Positions 8,432 to 16,683 of a stretch of DNA of 64,000 nt are shown here, piece by piece. The DNA comes from Streptosporangium subroseum. GTDB lineage: Bacteria > Actinomycetota > Actinomycetes > Streptosporangiales > Streptosporangiaceae. Numbering within the stretch: position 1 is the stretch's first letter; the number at the start of each line of letters is the position of its first letter. The stretch spans positions 62,001 through 126,000 of the forward strand of contig NZ_FZOD01000020.1 of the NCBI RefSeq assembly GCF_900188345.1. The letters are read 5' to 3'. The notes under the pieces were generated by a model, which saw only the letters and a list, made by a program, of their open reading frames with translations, made no database searches and was not told where the DNA came from. A program made the position numbers and the translations under genes.

Positions 8432-8447
8432 CGAGACGTAGCGAGAC
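8428..8447 (+). repeat. 10-bp tandem duplication spanning the GNAT stop codon
   Basis: GTAGCGAGAC occurs twice without a gap (8428-8437 and 8438-8447); the first copy contains the TAG stop. It is the smallest example of the 3'-end copying seen elsewhere in the window. Confidence 0.8.
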
Positions 8448-8453
8448 ACAGGG

Positions 8454-8473
8454 GCGCCGCGAGGTCGCGGCGC
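8454..8473 (+). terminator. Hairpin after the GNAT gene
   Basis: GCGCCGCGA and TCGCGGCGC form a tight GC stem 22 bp after the stop, without a T-run. It may end transcription of the acetyltransferase. The rest of 8474-8686 is G+C-rich with short repeats (GTGGAAGCGG twice, TCACTTCGATGAC twice) and no gene. Confidence 0.5.
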
Positions 8474-8686
8474 TGTGACGCCGTGACCGCTGCGACCCCT
8501 TGGGGCGCCTGTCCTTCCTTTCCGCCTCGGCCCTGGCAGCACGGCCGAACCGGGCCGTCGCCGCGCGGCGACGGCGGCGTGGAAGCGGTATGGCGACAGC
8601 GTGGAAGCGGCGCGGCGACAAACCTGTCACTTCGATGACGTCGACATAACAACGAACCCATCACTTCGATGACTTTATGGAACAAA

Positions 8687-8711
8687 GGCCCGCCCGGATT
8701 CCGGGCGGGCC
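8687..8711 (-). terminator. Intrinsic terminator of the secreted protein gene
   Basis: An 11-bp perfect stem (GGCCCGCCCGG/CCGGGCGGGCC, 3-nt loop) lies 60 bp beyond the minus-strand stop. On that strand it is followed by TTTGTT. Confidence 0.7.
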
Positions 8712-8771
8712 TGATGTTCGTCTGACGTTTTTCGTACACGAACTATTCATCTTCCGGCCGGTTCGCCGAAA

Positions 8772-9284
8772 CTACTCGTCGCCGTCGACCTCGTAGATGT
8801 AGTACCACTTGCCGCAGGACTTCTTCTTGGCGTTGTGGTTGTCCCAGTAGCAGACCCTGACCTGGACGTTGTCGACGTCGTGGGCCGAGAAGTGGAACGA
8901 CCGGTAACCGTTGGAGCCGCACTTTCTGGCCCAGCGGATGTTCTCGTCGCCGTCCTCGTTCTCGAACTTGACCTGGGCGTAGCCACAGAGCCAGCTGGGG
9001 GAGAACTGGTCGTAGAGCCTGCCCTGGACGTGGATCCTGTCGGAGCCGTCGCTCCAGACGTGGCCCTTGGCCTTCGCCCGGGAGCCGTTGAAGTATTTGG
9101 AGTAGTAGTAGCCCCAGTATTCGTCATAGTCGCTGGAGGCGGCCGAACCCGCGGTGAGCGTGGCGGCCGAGGTCGCCGAAGCGGAGGAGGTGGCCGAAGC
9201 GGAAGAGGTGAGGGCCGGAACACCGACCGCGATGACGGCGGTGGCCGCGGTCAGACCGAGGAGGTTGCGGATCGTGCGACGCAT
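8772..9284 (-). CDS. Small secreted protein of unknown function
   Basis: A 170-residue exported protein. Residues 1-32 form a Sec signal peptide (MRRTIRN, then a hydrophobic core and a TSSASA-type cleavage site), followed by an Ala/Ser/Thr linker in which SAS(A)T repeats, and a ~110-residue mature domain rich in Tyr, Trp and Asp. Four cysteines in the mature part (WLCGY, KCGS, VCYW, SCGK) could make two disulfides. AAGGAG lies 6 bp before the ATG. No family is recognised. It is divergent from a SARP regulator across a gap with a large palindrome. Confidence 0.8.
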   Translation of the reverse strand: MRRTIRNLLGLTAATAVIAVGVPALTSSASATSSASATSAATLTAGSAASSDYDEYWGYYYSKYFNGSRAKAKGHVWSDGSDRIHVQGRLYDQFSPSWLCGYAQVKFENEDGDENIRWARKCGSNGYRSFHFSAHDVDNVQVRVCYWDNHNAKKKSCGKWYYIYEVDGDE

Positions 9285-9403
9285 GGGGGGTCTCCTTGAT
9301 GAGGCGGATATGGCCCCTTTTTCACTGGAGCCACGGCTTATTGATAGGTCCGCCCACCTTCACTTCACTTACAACGCCTTTATCAACTCCTGCAACCCAC
9401 CGA

Positions 9404-9447
9404 CATGTCGGGCATGGCCGCCCCCGTATGGGGCCATGCCCGACATG
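9404..9447. promoter_or_regulatory. 16-bp perfect inverted repeat in a divergent gap
   Basis: CATGTCGGGCATGGCC (9404-9419) and GGCCATGCCCGACATG (9432-9447) are perfectly complementary around a 12-nt centre. The left arm begins inside the palindrome CGACATGTCG (9401-9410). It lies midway between the secreted-protein gene (minus) and the SARP gene (plus). It could be an operator, or a hairpin in the leader of either transcript. Confidence 0.65.
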
Positions 9448-9590
9448 CCCCAGCATCATCGTTATGACTCAACACCCGATTAGTTTCCGATCAACGCATA
9501 CGTTGGCGAGCAAGCCTCTACCTACGAGGTAAGCGGCGAAGGACCTATCATTTGGCCATAAAACTTTCCGTTAGGGCGGAGATTCGGGAA

Positions 9591-12500
9591 ATGGCTGTTC
9601 AGGGCAGCGAAGGCGGGTTGTGCTTCGCCGTGCTCGGCCCTGTCCAGGCTTGGCGTGACGGAACCGAGCTCGACCTGGGCACTCCGCTGCAACGGTCCAT
9701 TCTGGCGATGCTGCTGCTGCGCGAGGGCCGGGCGGTGACGCCGGCCGAGATGATCGACGCGATCTGGGGCGAGGACGCCCCGCCCCGGGCGCTCGGCGCG
9801 CTGCGCACCTACGTCTCCAGGCTGCGGTCCGTGCTTGAGCCGGGCAGGTCCCCGCGCACCCGCCCCGAGCTGCTCACCTCGGTGGGCCGGGGATACGCGC
9901 TGCGCCTGAACGACAGCACGCTCGACCTGGTCCTCTTCGACCGGGGCGTTCAGGAGGCCGAGGCCGCACGCCGTGCCGGGGATGTCGGCGGGGCCGCCGA
10001 GAGCCTGCGCGCGAGCCTGGCGCTGTGGGCCGGGGAGCCGCTCGCCGGGGCCGTCGGGCCCTATGCCGAGCACCAGCGCGACCGGCTCGTGGAGCGCCGG
10101 ATGAGCGTGCTGGAAGTCCTGATGGACCTGGATCTGGAGCTGGGAAGGCACGCGGACGTCGTCTCAGAGCTGATTGCGCTGACCGCCGACCATCCGCTTC
10201 GCGAGCGGCTCCGTGCCCAGCTGATGCTGGCCTACTACCGGTGCGGCCGCAAAGCGGAGGCGCTCACGGCCTTCGCCGATACCCGTACGGCCCTGATCGA
10301 GGAGCTCGGCATCGATCCGGGCTCCGACCTGACCGCCCTGCACCAGCGCATCCTCATCGACGATCCGAGCCTCGCGCCCGCCTCCGTCACCCATCCCGTA
10401 CGGCCCGCGCCCGCCGCCCCGGAACCCGCTGCGAAGGCGGAGAGCACGGAGGCCAACCAGCACGGCCAGCCCAGCCAGCACGAGCAGCACGGAACGCACA
10501 ACGCACCCGAGCTGCCGCGTCCGGCGCAGCTCCCCGCGGCGGTGAGCGATTTCACCGGCCGCCGGCAGATCATCGCGCGGCTGCGCACCCTGCTGTCCGC
10601 TGAGACCGGTTCCGAGGGCGTGCCGGTGGCGGCCATCTCCGGGATCGGCGGCGTCGGCAAGACGGCCCTCGCGGTGCACGTCGCCCATGCCATGCAGGAC
10701 CTGTTCCCCGACGGTCAGCTCTATGCCGACCTGCGCGGATACGGTGAGGAGCCGACCGCCCCCGAGTCCGTGCTGGCGGCGTTCCTCCGCGGGCTGGGCC
10801 TGCCCGCCGACATCATCCCCGACGGGCTGGCCGAGCGGTCCGCGCTCTTCCGCTCGCTCCTGGCCGAGCGGCGAATGCTGGTGCTGCTCGACAACGCCAG
10901 GGATGCCGCTCAGGTAAGCCACCTGCTTCCCGGCTCGCCCGGTTGCGCGGCCATCGTGACCAGCCGCGGCAAACTCGCCGACCTGGCCGCGGCCCGGCTG
11001 GTCGACCTGGACGTCATGGAGCCCGACGAGGCGCTGGTCCTGTTCGGCACCGTCGCCGGCACCGAGAGGGTGGCCGCGGAGCGCGCCGCCGCCATGGACG
11101 TGGTCGCCGCTTGCGGGTTCCTGCCGCTCGCGGTGCGGATCGTGGCGGCGCGCCTGGCCGCCCGGCCCTCCTGGACCGTCGCCTCGCTGGTGCCCCGGCT
11201 GGCCGACGAGCGCCGTCGCCTGGACGAGATGCGCGTGGGCAACCTCGCCGTGGAGGCGACCTTCGCCCTCGGGTACGGCCAGCTCAGCCCGGCCCAGGCC
11301 CGCGCGTTCCGGCTGCTCTCCCTGCCCGGGGGGCCCGCCATCTCGATCGGGGCCGCCTCCGCGGTGCTCGCGCTGAGCCCGATGGACACCGAGGACATCC
11401 TGGAGTCCCTGGTGGACGCCAGCCTGCTGGAGGCTCCCGCCTCCGGCCGCTACCGCTTCCACGACCTGCTCAAGCTTTTCGCCCGCCGTACGGCGGAACG
11501 CGCCGAGGAGCAGGAGGGGCGGCGCGCCGGATCCGAGAGCGGGGACGGCGGGACGGATCAGGCGGACCGGCGTGGGTCCGACGTGAGCGTGGTCGCCGGT
11601 GGCGAGGGGAGCGCGGCTCTGCGCCGGCTGCTCGACTTCTACCTGGCGTCCGCGCAGTCGGCGCACCGGCTCGCCTACGAGGGCAGCACGATCGCCGACC
11701 AGCTCGGGGTCACCGGGCAGGGTCACACGTTCGCCTCCGCCGACGAGGCCGTGGCCTGGCTGTCGGTTGAGGCTGAGGCGCTGTTCGCGTCGATCGCCCA
11801 GGCGACCGGCACCGACGATGCCAAGGCGCTGCTGCCCGGAGCCGATCTGCTGCTCGCCATGGAGCCGCTGCTGGAGTCGGGGAGCCACGTCCGCGACTTC
11901 GACAACCAGGCGCGGGAGCTGCTCGCCGTCGCCCAGCGGCTCGGCGCCACGTCCAGCGAGTTGCGCTGCCGCTACGTTCTCGGGCGGGTGCTGTTCAGCG
12001 CCAACCGGCTGACCGAGGCGGAGGAGGAGTTGCGGGCCTCGCTGGAGTTGTCCGCGGGAGGCGATCGCATCGTCATCGGTGAGGTGCTCAACGCGCTGGC
12101 CGTCGTGTCCGGGCGCCAGCGCCGCCATGTGGAGGCGCTGGCCTGGTACGACGCGGCGCGCAAGGTGTTCAGGGAGTTCGGCGCGCGGGGCGGCGAGGCC
12201 ATCTCGCTCAGTTACTCCGCCCGTGACCACCTGTTCCTGGGACAGCCTGAGGAGGCGATCGCCGCCGCCGAGCAGGGCCTGGCCATCCTGATCGAGCTCG
12301 GTTCCAGCCCTGCCATCGCCAGGGCCCGCTACCACCTGGGGATGGTGCTGTCGCGGGTGGGACGGCTGAACGAGGCGGTCCATCACCACGCCGAGTGCCT
12401 GGCCTTCTTCCGGGCCAGCAACCAGCGGGTGTGGGAACAGCGGGTCTGCTCCCGGCTGGCCGAGACGTTCATCGCCGCGGGCCGGTTCTCCGACGCGACC

Positions 12501-12794
12501 CGTCACGCGGAGCAGGCGCTGACCGTGAGCCGCGAGATCGGGCACCCGTACGGCGAGGCGCAGGCTCTGGGGGTGTTAGGCAGGGCGCTCGCGGGTCTCG
12601 GCGAGGCCGAGCGCAGCCGCGACTGCCTGGAACGGGCCCATGTCATCTTCACCAGACTCGGGGCACCCGAAGCCGGCGACCTGCGGGCCCTGCTCGACCG
12701 GGACCGGGCCGACGAGGACCGGGTCGACCGGCGTCAGGCCGAACGGGACCATGCCGGCCTGGGGCGGCTCGAACGGGACCAGGCCGACGGCTGA
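9591..12794 (+). CDS. AfsR-type SARP transcriptional regulator with NB-ARC and TPR domains
   Basis: A 1067-residue STAND regulator. Domain order: N-terminal OmpR-type winged helix (about 8-95), bacterial transcriptional activator (BTAD) domain (about 100-245), a Glu/Gln/His-rich linker, an NB-ARC ATPase with P-loop GIGGVGKTALA near residue 355 and VLLDNARD as Walker B, then TPR helices to the C-terminus. Such proteins activate secondary-metabolite or developmental genes after nucleotide-dependent assembly. ATG 9591 is chosen over the TTG at 9552 because the winged helix begins shortly after it. The last 30 residues are Arg/Asp-rich repeats (LDRDRADEDRVDRRQAERD-like). No biosynthetic cluster is visible nearby. 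Confidence 0.9.
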   Translation: MAVQGSEGGLCFAVLGPVQAWRDGTELDLGTPLQRSILAMLLLREGRAVTPAEMIDAIWGEDAPPRALGALRTYVSRLRSVLEPGRSPRTRPELLTSVGRGYALRLNDSTLDLVLFDRGVQEAEAARRAGDVGGAAESLRASLALWAGEPLAGAVGPYAEHQRDRLVERRMSVLEVLMDLDLELGRHADVVSELIALTADHPLRERLRAQLMLAYYRCGRKAEALTAFADTRTALIEELGIDPGSDLTALHQRILIDDPSLAPASVTHPVRPAPAAPEPAAKAESTEANQHGQPSQHEQHGTHNAPELPRPAQLPAAVSDFTGRRQIIARLRTLLSAETGSEGVPVAAISGIGGVGKTALAVHVAHAMQDLFPDGQLYADLRGYGEEPTAPESVLAAFLRGLGLPADIIPDGLAERSALFRSLLAERRMLVLLDNARDAAQVSHLLPGSPGCAAIVTSRGKLADLAAARLVDLDVMEPDEALVLFGTVAGTERVAAERAAAMDVVAACGFLPLAVRIVAARLAARPSWTVASLVPRLADERRRLDEMRVGNLAVEATFALGYGQLSPAQARAFRLLSLPGGPAISIGAASAVLALSPMDTEDILESLVDASLLEAPASGRYRFHDLLKLFARRTAERAEEQEGRRAGSESGDGGTDQADRRGSDVSVVAGGEGSAALRRLLDFYLASAQSAHRLAYEGSTIADQLGVTGQGHTFASADEAVAWLSVEAEALFASIAQATGTDDAKALLPGADLLLAMEPLLESGSHVRDFDNQARELLAVAQRLGATSSELRCRYVLGRVLFSANRLTEAEEELRASLELSAGGDRIVIGEVLNALAVVSGRQRRHVEALAWYDAARKVFREFGARGGEAISLSYSARDHLFLGQPEEAIAAAEQGLAILIELGSSPAIARARYHLGMVLSRVGRLNEAVHHHAECLAFFRASNQRVWEQRVCSRLAETFIAAGRFSDATRHAEQALTVSREIGHPYGEAQALGVLGRALAGLGEAERSRDCLERAHVIFTRLGAPEAGDLRALLDRDRADEDRVDRRQAERDHAGLGRLERDQADG

Positions 12795-13084
12795 CTCGAG
12801 ACCGTCGTACCAGTCGTCGTCGAGACGCGTCATCCAAACATGGTTGATCACTGGGATTCCCGTCGGTCTGGGACCTGAAGGTGGATGTGGGGTGCCCGGC
12901 CGACCGTCGGACCTCGGGGTGACGCGTAGGGGGCCCGGGTCATCCGGTGCGTCACCCAGAGGCCGGCCGCCTCACTGTGACGGCCGGCCGGACTCGGCAC
13001 GGACCCATTCCCCCCGGGTCCGTGCTCCCACAGCCAGAGCTTCCCCTCCAGCGTTTGACATCGGATTGACAAGCAATAGCGCCG
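12795..13084. other. Gap between SARP and methyltransferase genes
   Basis: About 290 bp without a supportable gene. It lies between converging genes. Apart from GC-rich stretches I see nothing in it until the hairpin at 13085. Confidence 0.6.
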
Positions 13085-13120
13085 ATATCCACAGGCTGTG
13101 GAGAACTAGCCTGTGGATAT
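13085..13120. promoter_or_regulatory. 13-bp inverted repeat across a stop codon, with DnaA-box-like sequences
   Basis: ATATCCACAGGCT (13085-13097) and AGCCTGTGGATAT (13108-13120) are perfectly complementary. The minus-strand methyltransferase stop (13106-13108) lies at the loop. Four TGTGGA/TCCACA words occur in 13086-13130, resembling weak DnaA boxes. As RNA it could act as a terminator or 3'-stabilising hairpin for the methyltransferase. Confidence 0.55.
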
Positions 13121-14557
13121 GTGGAAAAACCCTTCGGCGATCAGCGAACGGAGCCCCTCGGGGGCCTTCGCCCGCAGGTCATCGGGGTCTTCGCCGGTGA
13201 GCTCCGCGATCGCCGCGAGCAGCGGATCCAGTGGATATTGACCGTCGCAGACTCCGGCGAGGGCTGCTTCCACGGTCCCCACCTGTGCACTGCGGCGCAG
13301 CCCTCTCGTCTGCCTGAGCACGATCCTCGCCGGGTCCTCCGCGCCGGGCGGGCCGATCCGCTCCTCCAGCATCCCGTCGGCCGGTGCGAGCCGGGCGCCC
13401 AGCAGTTCCGCGTCGGTCAGCCGGTGCGCTCCGGTGATCGAGCCGAGCACCTCGTCCACGTATCCGCCGACCGGGAGCTCCACCCGATGGCCGAGCTCCT
13501 CCACCCGCACGACCGGGTCGAGGCTTCCCGAGTCGTTCAGGGTGATCCAGCCGAAGCCGATCCCGGTGACGTTCTCGGACTCGAACCAGCCCAGCCAGTC
13601 CTCGTAGAGCTCGCGATATCGCGGGGTGCCCTGCTCCGCGGCGTCCCTCAGCCAGAGCTCGACGTATTCGGCCGGATCCTGGACGTCGCGCTGGACCGCC
13701 CAGCCGTCGCACCCGGTCTCGGCCAGCCAGCCGCCCACCCGGTCCTGCCAGTCCTCGCCGCCGACGTGCAACCAGTTGGCCAGAAGCTGGCAGGTGCCGC
13801 CGGGGGCCAGGTGGCGGGGCGCCAGCCGTACGAGATCGCGGCAGAAGTCGTCAGCCTGAAAACCGGACTCGCGGTAGGAGAACCGCCCGGCAGGGGAGAT
13901 CACGAACGGCGGGTTGGAGACGATCAGGTCGAAACGCTCGCCGGGGACGGGATCGAACAGGGAGCCCTGCCGGGCGTCCACCTCCCGGATGCCGGACAGT
14001 CCCCAGCTCAGCCGGGCCAGATCCAGCGCGCGGGGGTTGACGTCGGTGGCCACGATCTCCTCGGCCCGGCCGTCCAGGTGCAGCACCTGGACCCCGCACC
14101 CGGTGCCGAGATCGAGGGCACGTCCCACCGGGCGGCGGGACACCAGCTGGGCCAGGTTCGCCGAGGCCCCGCCCGCCCCGACGACGTGGTCCGCGCGCAG
14201 CGCCGGATCACCCGGCCTGACCTTGCGGTCGGAGACGACGTAGCCACCGGTCTCCCAGGGCTGCAGATGGACCGTGGAGGTGATCCGGCCACCCTCGACG
14301 GTCACCAGGCCCGCGGCGGCCAGCTCTTCCACCGGAAGGCCCCGGGGCGCCCTCCGCACGTCCACGGCGGCGCCGAGCCACCACAGGCGGACCAGCGTGC
14401 CGAGCGGGTCGTCCCCTTCGGTGGCGCGCAGGGCGGGCACCGGCTCCTCGCGGGAGAGCGCGGTGGCGGCGACGTCGCCGAGACGCTCGCGGACGCCGTC
14501 GATGGTGTAGCCGGTGTCGAGAAGCAGCTCTCTGAGCCGGTCCAGCAGATCGTTCAC
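13106..14557 (-). CDS. SAM-dependent methyltransferase (HemK/PrmC-like, NPPF motif)
   Basis: A 483-residue protein. An N-terminal winged-helix-like region (1-140) precedes a class I methyltransferase domain with GRALDLGTGCGVQVLHL as motif I, VATDVNPRALDLARL as motif II and IVSNPPFVIS as the NPPY-type catalytic motif that binds planar amides or exocyclic amines. A further ~180-residue C-terminal domain follows. The family is conserved in actinobacteria; it may modify a glutamine, an adenine or a guanine. I use the GTG at 14557 because it has a GAGG-type site upstream and the longer frame is low-complexity. The C-terminal codons lie in a DnaA-box-like inverted repeat. Confidence 0.8.
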   Translation of the reverse strand: MNDLLDRLRELLLDTGYTIDGVRERLGDVAATALSREEPVPALRATEGDDPLGTLVRLWWLGAAVDVRRAPRGLPVEELAAAGLVTVEGGRITSTVHLQPWETGGYVVSDRKVRPGDPALRADHVVGAGGASANLAQLVSRRPVGRALDLGTGCGVQVLHLDGRAEEIVATDVNPRALDLARLSWGLSGIREVDARQGSLFDPVPGERFDLIVSNPPFVISPAGRFSYRESGFQADDFCRDLVRLAPRHLAPGGTCQLLANWLHVGGEDWQDRVGGWLAETGCDGWAVQRDVQDPAEYVELWLRDAAEQGTPRYRELYEDWLGWFESENVTGIGFGWITLNDSGSLDPVVRVEELGHRVELPVGGYVDEVLGSITGAHRLTDAELLGARLAPADGMLEERIGPPGAEDPARIVLRQTRGLRRSAQVGTVEAALAGVCDGQYPLDPLLAAIAELTGEDPDDLRAKAPEGLRSLIAEGFFHISTG

Positions 14558-14772
14558 CAGGACATCCTCGCACCGGAGGTCTCCTCCCACGCCAGGCGGT
14601 GCGACGGCCTGCGACGGACCGCGCGACGCGAGCGGCGGATCCTCCCGCCCGGGAGTATCTATCACTCCAAGTGATGAGATCGTCACCCACCGTCGCAAGC
14701 ATTCTGCAAGCGGGCCTCAAGCGGAGAGGGGTACTTCTTGGGAGCCGCACCATCCGTTCCAAAGGATCCAGG

Positions 14773-15084
14773 ATGTTGATCCCGTGCTTCGCCTGTGAGT
14801 CCCGTTTCCGGCCTGATGAGTATTTCCGCGCCTGCCACGACTATCGCCGGGGCATGGATCTGGTCGCCTGGACCTGTCCTCGCTGTGGAAATCAGGACGA
14901 GTTACGGGTTCTTCCGGGTGAGCTCGGGTTCGGCTATTCCCAGCGTGGCAGGTTCGCCATCTGCGACCGGGTGCGCGTGCCCGGCTTGCGGCGGCGGCGC
15001 CAGGACCTGTGGCTGGACATCTCGCTGGACAGCGAGGTCTGGCGAGTCTCCTCCCGGCCGCGCCAGCTGGTGGGAGCCCACTGA
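14773..15084 (+). CDS. Small zinc-ribbon protein
   Basis: A 103-residue protein starting MLIPCFACESRFRPDEY. Two CxxC pairs (CFAC at residues 5-8 and CPRC about 30 residues later) form a zinc ribbon; the remainder is basic and has two short strands. Its function is unknown; such proteins bind nucleic acid or act as metal-structured adaptors. The start is the ATG after AAAGGATCCAGG. It faces a TetR gene across a terminator hairpin. Confidence 0.65.
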   Translation: MLIPCFACESRFRPDEYFRACHDYRRGMDLVAWTCPRCGNQDELRVLPGELGFGYSQRGRFAICDRVRVPGLRRRRQDLWLDISLDSEVWRVSSRPRQLVGAH

Positions 15085-15088
15085 GACC

Positions 15089-15127
15089 GCTCCGGCCCGG
15101 AAAAGCCCCCGTGATTCGGGCCGGAGC
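15089..15127. terminator. Hairpin between converging genes
   Basis: GCTCCGGCCCG (15089-15099) and CGGGCCGGAGC (15117-15127) make a perfect 11-bp stem with a 17-nt loop, directly after the zinc-ribbon gene and just before the end of the TetR gene. It probably stops transcription from both sides. Confidence 0.6.
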
Positions 15128-15138
15128 ACTCAGAAGGA

Positions 15139-15735
15139 TCAGGAGCCCTGTTGCCGCAGGCTCTGCCAGGCCGCCTCGCAGAGGCCGGCGATCTCCTCCT
15201 GGGTGGGCTGGTGCGCCCCGGCGAACCACAGGCGGCACATCTCGGTGGCCGGGCCCAGCCAGAGCACGTAACACATCGTCGGATGGACGGGCTGGAGCAG
15301 GCCGTCCTTCATGTGGGGCCGCCACCACTCGGAGACCTTCCTGAAGAACGCGCGGCGCGACTCCGACACCTCGGGGCCGCCCGGCTCCTCACGCCGGGGC
15401 GGTCGCTCGCTGATCAGCAGGTGGGCTCGCTCGCGATGTTCGCCGCTCCAGGACATGTGCAGGGCGACGATCGCCTCGATGCCCTCTCTCGCACCCTCGT
15501 GCCTCCGCAGCTCGGCGAGGAACGCCTCCTGGTACATCCGCAGGGTCTCCGCGTAGAGAACGCCGAAGACGTGTTCCTTGCTGGCGAAGTGATGGTAGAA
15601 ACTGCCGACGCTGACGCCGCTCTCCGCACGGAGGCTGGCCAGCGTGGTGGCCGAGACACCATCCTGACTGAATCGGCGCAGGGCACCCTCGACGATCCGG
15701 GTGCGGCCGTCGCGTCCGTTCTTGGCAGTCTTCAC
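15139..15735 (-). CDS. TetR/AcrR family transcriptional regulator
   Basis: A 198-residue regulator beginning with GTG. The N-terminal helix-turn-helix (about 10-56) contains RIVEGALRRFSQDGVSATTL and SVGSFYHHFASKEHVFG, the standard TetR signature; the remainder is a helical ligand-binding domain with Trp/Met-rich pocket residues. The 135-bp gap upstream separates it from a GNAT gene on the same strand. Ligand and targets are unknown. Confidence 0.88.
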   Translation of the reverse strand: MKTAKNGRDGRTRIVEGALRRFSQDGVSATTLASLRAESGVSVGSFYHHFASKEHVFGVLYAETLRMYQEAFLAELRRHEGAREGIEAIVALHMSWSGEHRERAHLLISERPPRREEPGGPEVSESRRAFFRKVSEWWRPHMKDGLLQPVHPTMCYVLWLGPATEMCRLWFAGAHQPTQEEIAGLCEAAWQSLRQQGS

Positions 15736-15870
15736 AGACCCAATGGTGAGGCACCAGAACCTTGTTCCGCAAATGGCGCGGACACGCCCCAGGCCGAGTT
15801 CATCATAGTTGCTTGATCACGGCGGTTCCCATCGGCTCCGAACGGCGGGTGTGACGGCGACGGCACCGAT

Positions 15871-16617
15871 TCAGAGCAACGTCGTCGCGGCCACCTGGAC
15901 CGTCCCCGAGGAGACCTTCATGGTCGCTTCCGGCCATGCCCTGCGGATCATCGCGAGCACCTTGCGGTTGTCCCCGAGCACGTCCATTCCCAACGTTCTG
16001 GCTCCGCCGACCGACGCCCGGTGGAGCAGCCTGCGGACGAGCCGGGCCCCGACCCCTCGCCCCTGCCACTCGTCACCCACCACGACGGCTATCTCGATGT
16101 CGGTTCCTTCTCCCCGGTAGCTCATCGCGTGCCCTACCAGGAGCTCTCCCCGTACGGCGAGCAGCGCGTCGCGCCGCTCGTCCACCGTGAGCAGTGCCCG
16201 GACCATGCTCGCGCTCGGGCGATTCACCCCGGTGAAGAACCGCTGCGTCTGCGTGCGCGTGGACAGTCCCGCCAGAAAGCAGCGGATCCGCTCCTCGTCG
16301 TCCATCCGCGCCGGACGGATCTCGATGACCTCTCCAAGGTCTCCGGCGCTTTCACGGCCCCCGATGCTTCTGAGGTCCCCGATGTTCTCCAGGGTTGTGA
16401 CGCCTCCGATGCCCTCGCGGCCCCCGACGTCCTCCAGACCTCCGACGCTCCCGAGGTCTCCGACGTTCTCCAAGGTTCCGACGTCCGTGAAGTCCTCAAG
16501 GTCTCCGAGGCTCCCGAGGTCCGCGATGTTCTCAAGGCCTCCGAGGTCTCCGTTTTCGAGCTCTCCGGGCATGGTCCGCGCCGGATCTTGGTGCGCCGCC
16601 AGCTGAGTTCCCATCAT
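15871..16617 (-). CDS. GNAT N-acetyltransferase with an N-terminal Gly/Leu/Asp repeat
   Basis: About 248 residues. Residues ~20-95 are imperfect 9-10-residue repeats of the type LENVGDLGS/LEDVGG (27-30 nt in DNA), very unlike the usual GNAT start. The acetyltransferase domain begins at VIEIRPARMDDEERIRCF and includes GDEWQGRGVGARLV, the acetyl-CoA pyrophosphate loop (QGRGVG). It resembles the stand-alone GNAT domains found as protein acetyltransferases. The ATG at 16617 is chosen over a TTG at 16653. It is divergent from an HxlR regulator across a nested dyad. Confidence 0.75.
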   Translation of the reverse strand: MMGTQLAAHQDPARTMPGELENGDLGGLENIADLGSLGDLEDFTDVGTLENVGDLGSVGGLEDVGGREGIGGVTTLENIGDLRSIGGRESAGDLGEVIEIRPARMDDEERIRCFLAGLSTRTQTQRFFTGVNRPSASMVRALLTVDERRDALLAVRGELLVGHAMSYRGEGTDIEIAVVVGDEWQGRGVGARLVRRLLHRASVGGARTLGMDVLGDNRKVLAMIRRAWPEATMKVSSGTVQVAATTLL

Positions 16618-16618
16618 G

Positions 16619-16647
16619 GACTCAGATTCTCGCGAGAGAGCTGAGTC
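16619..16647. promoter_or_regulatory. Nested dyad between GNAT and HxlR genes
   Basis: GACTCAG (16619-16625) and CTGAGTC (16641-16647) flank the palindrome TCTCGCGAGA (16628-16637). The element sits in the 66-bp divergent gap, immediately next to the GNAT start and 37 bp before HxlR, so it is a candidate HxlR operator controlling both genes. Confidence 0.55.
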
Positions 16648-16683
16648 TGTCAACTAGACTTAGATGACGTTGGAGGTAACACG

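Noticed and set aside
13085..13130. Replication origin (DnaA boxes)
   Set aside because: Only four weak TGTGGA words, without dnaA, A+T-rich unwinding region or further clusters.
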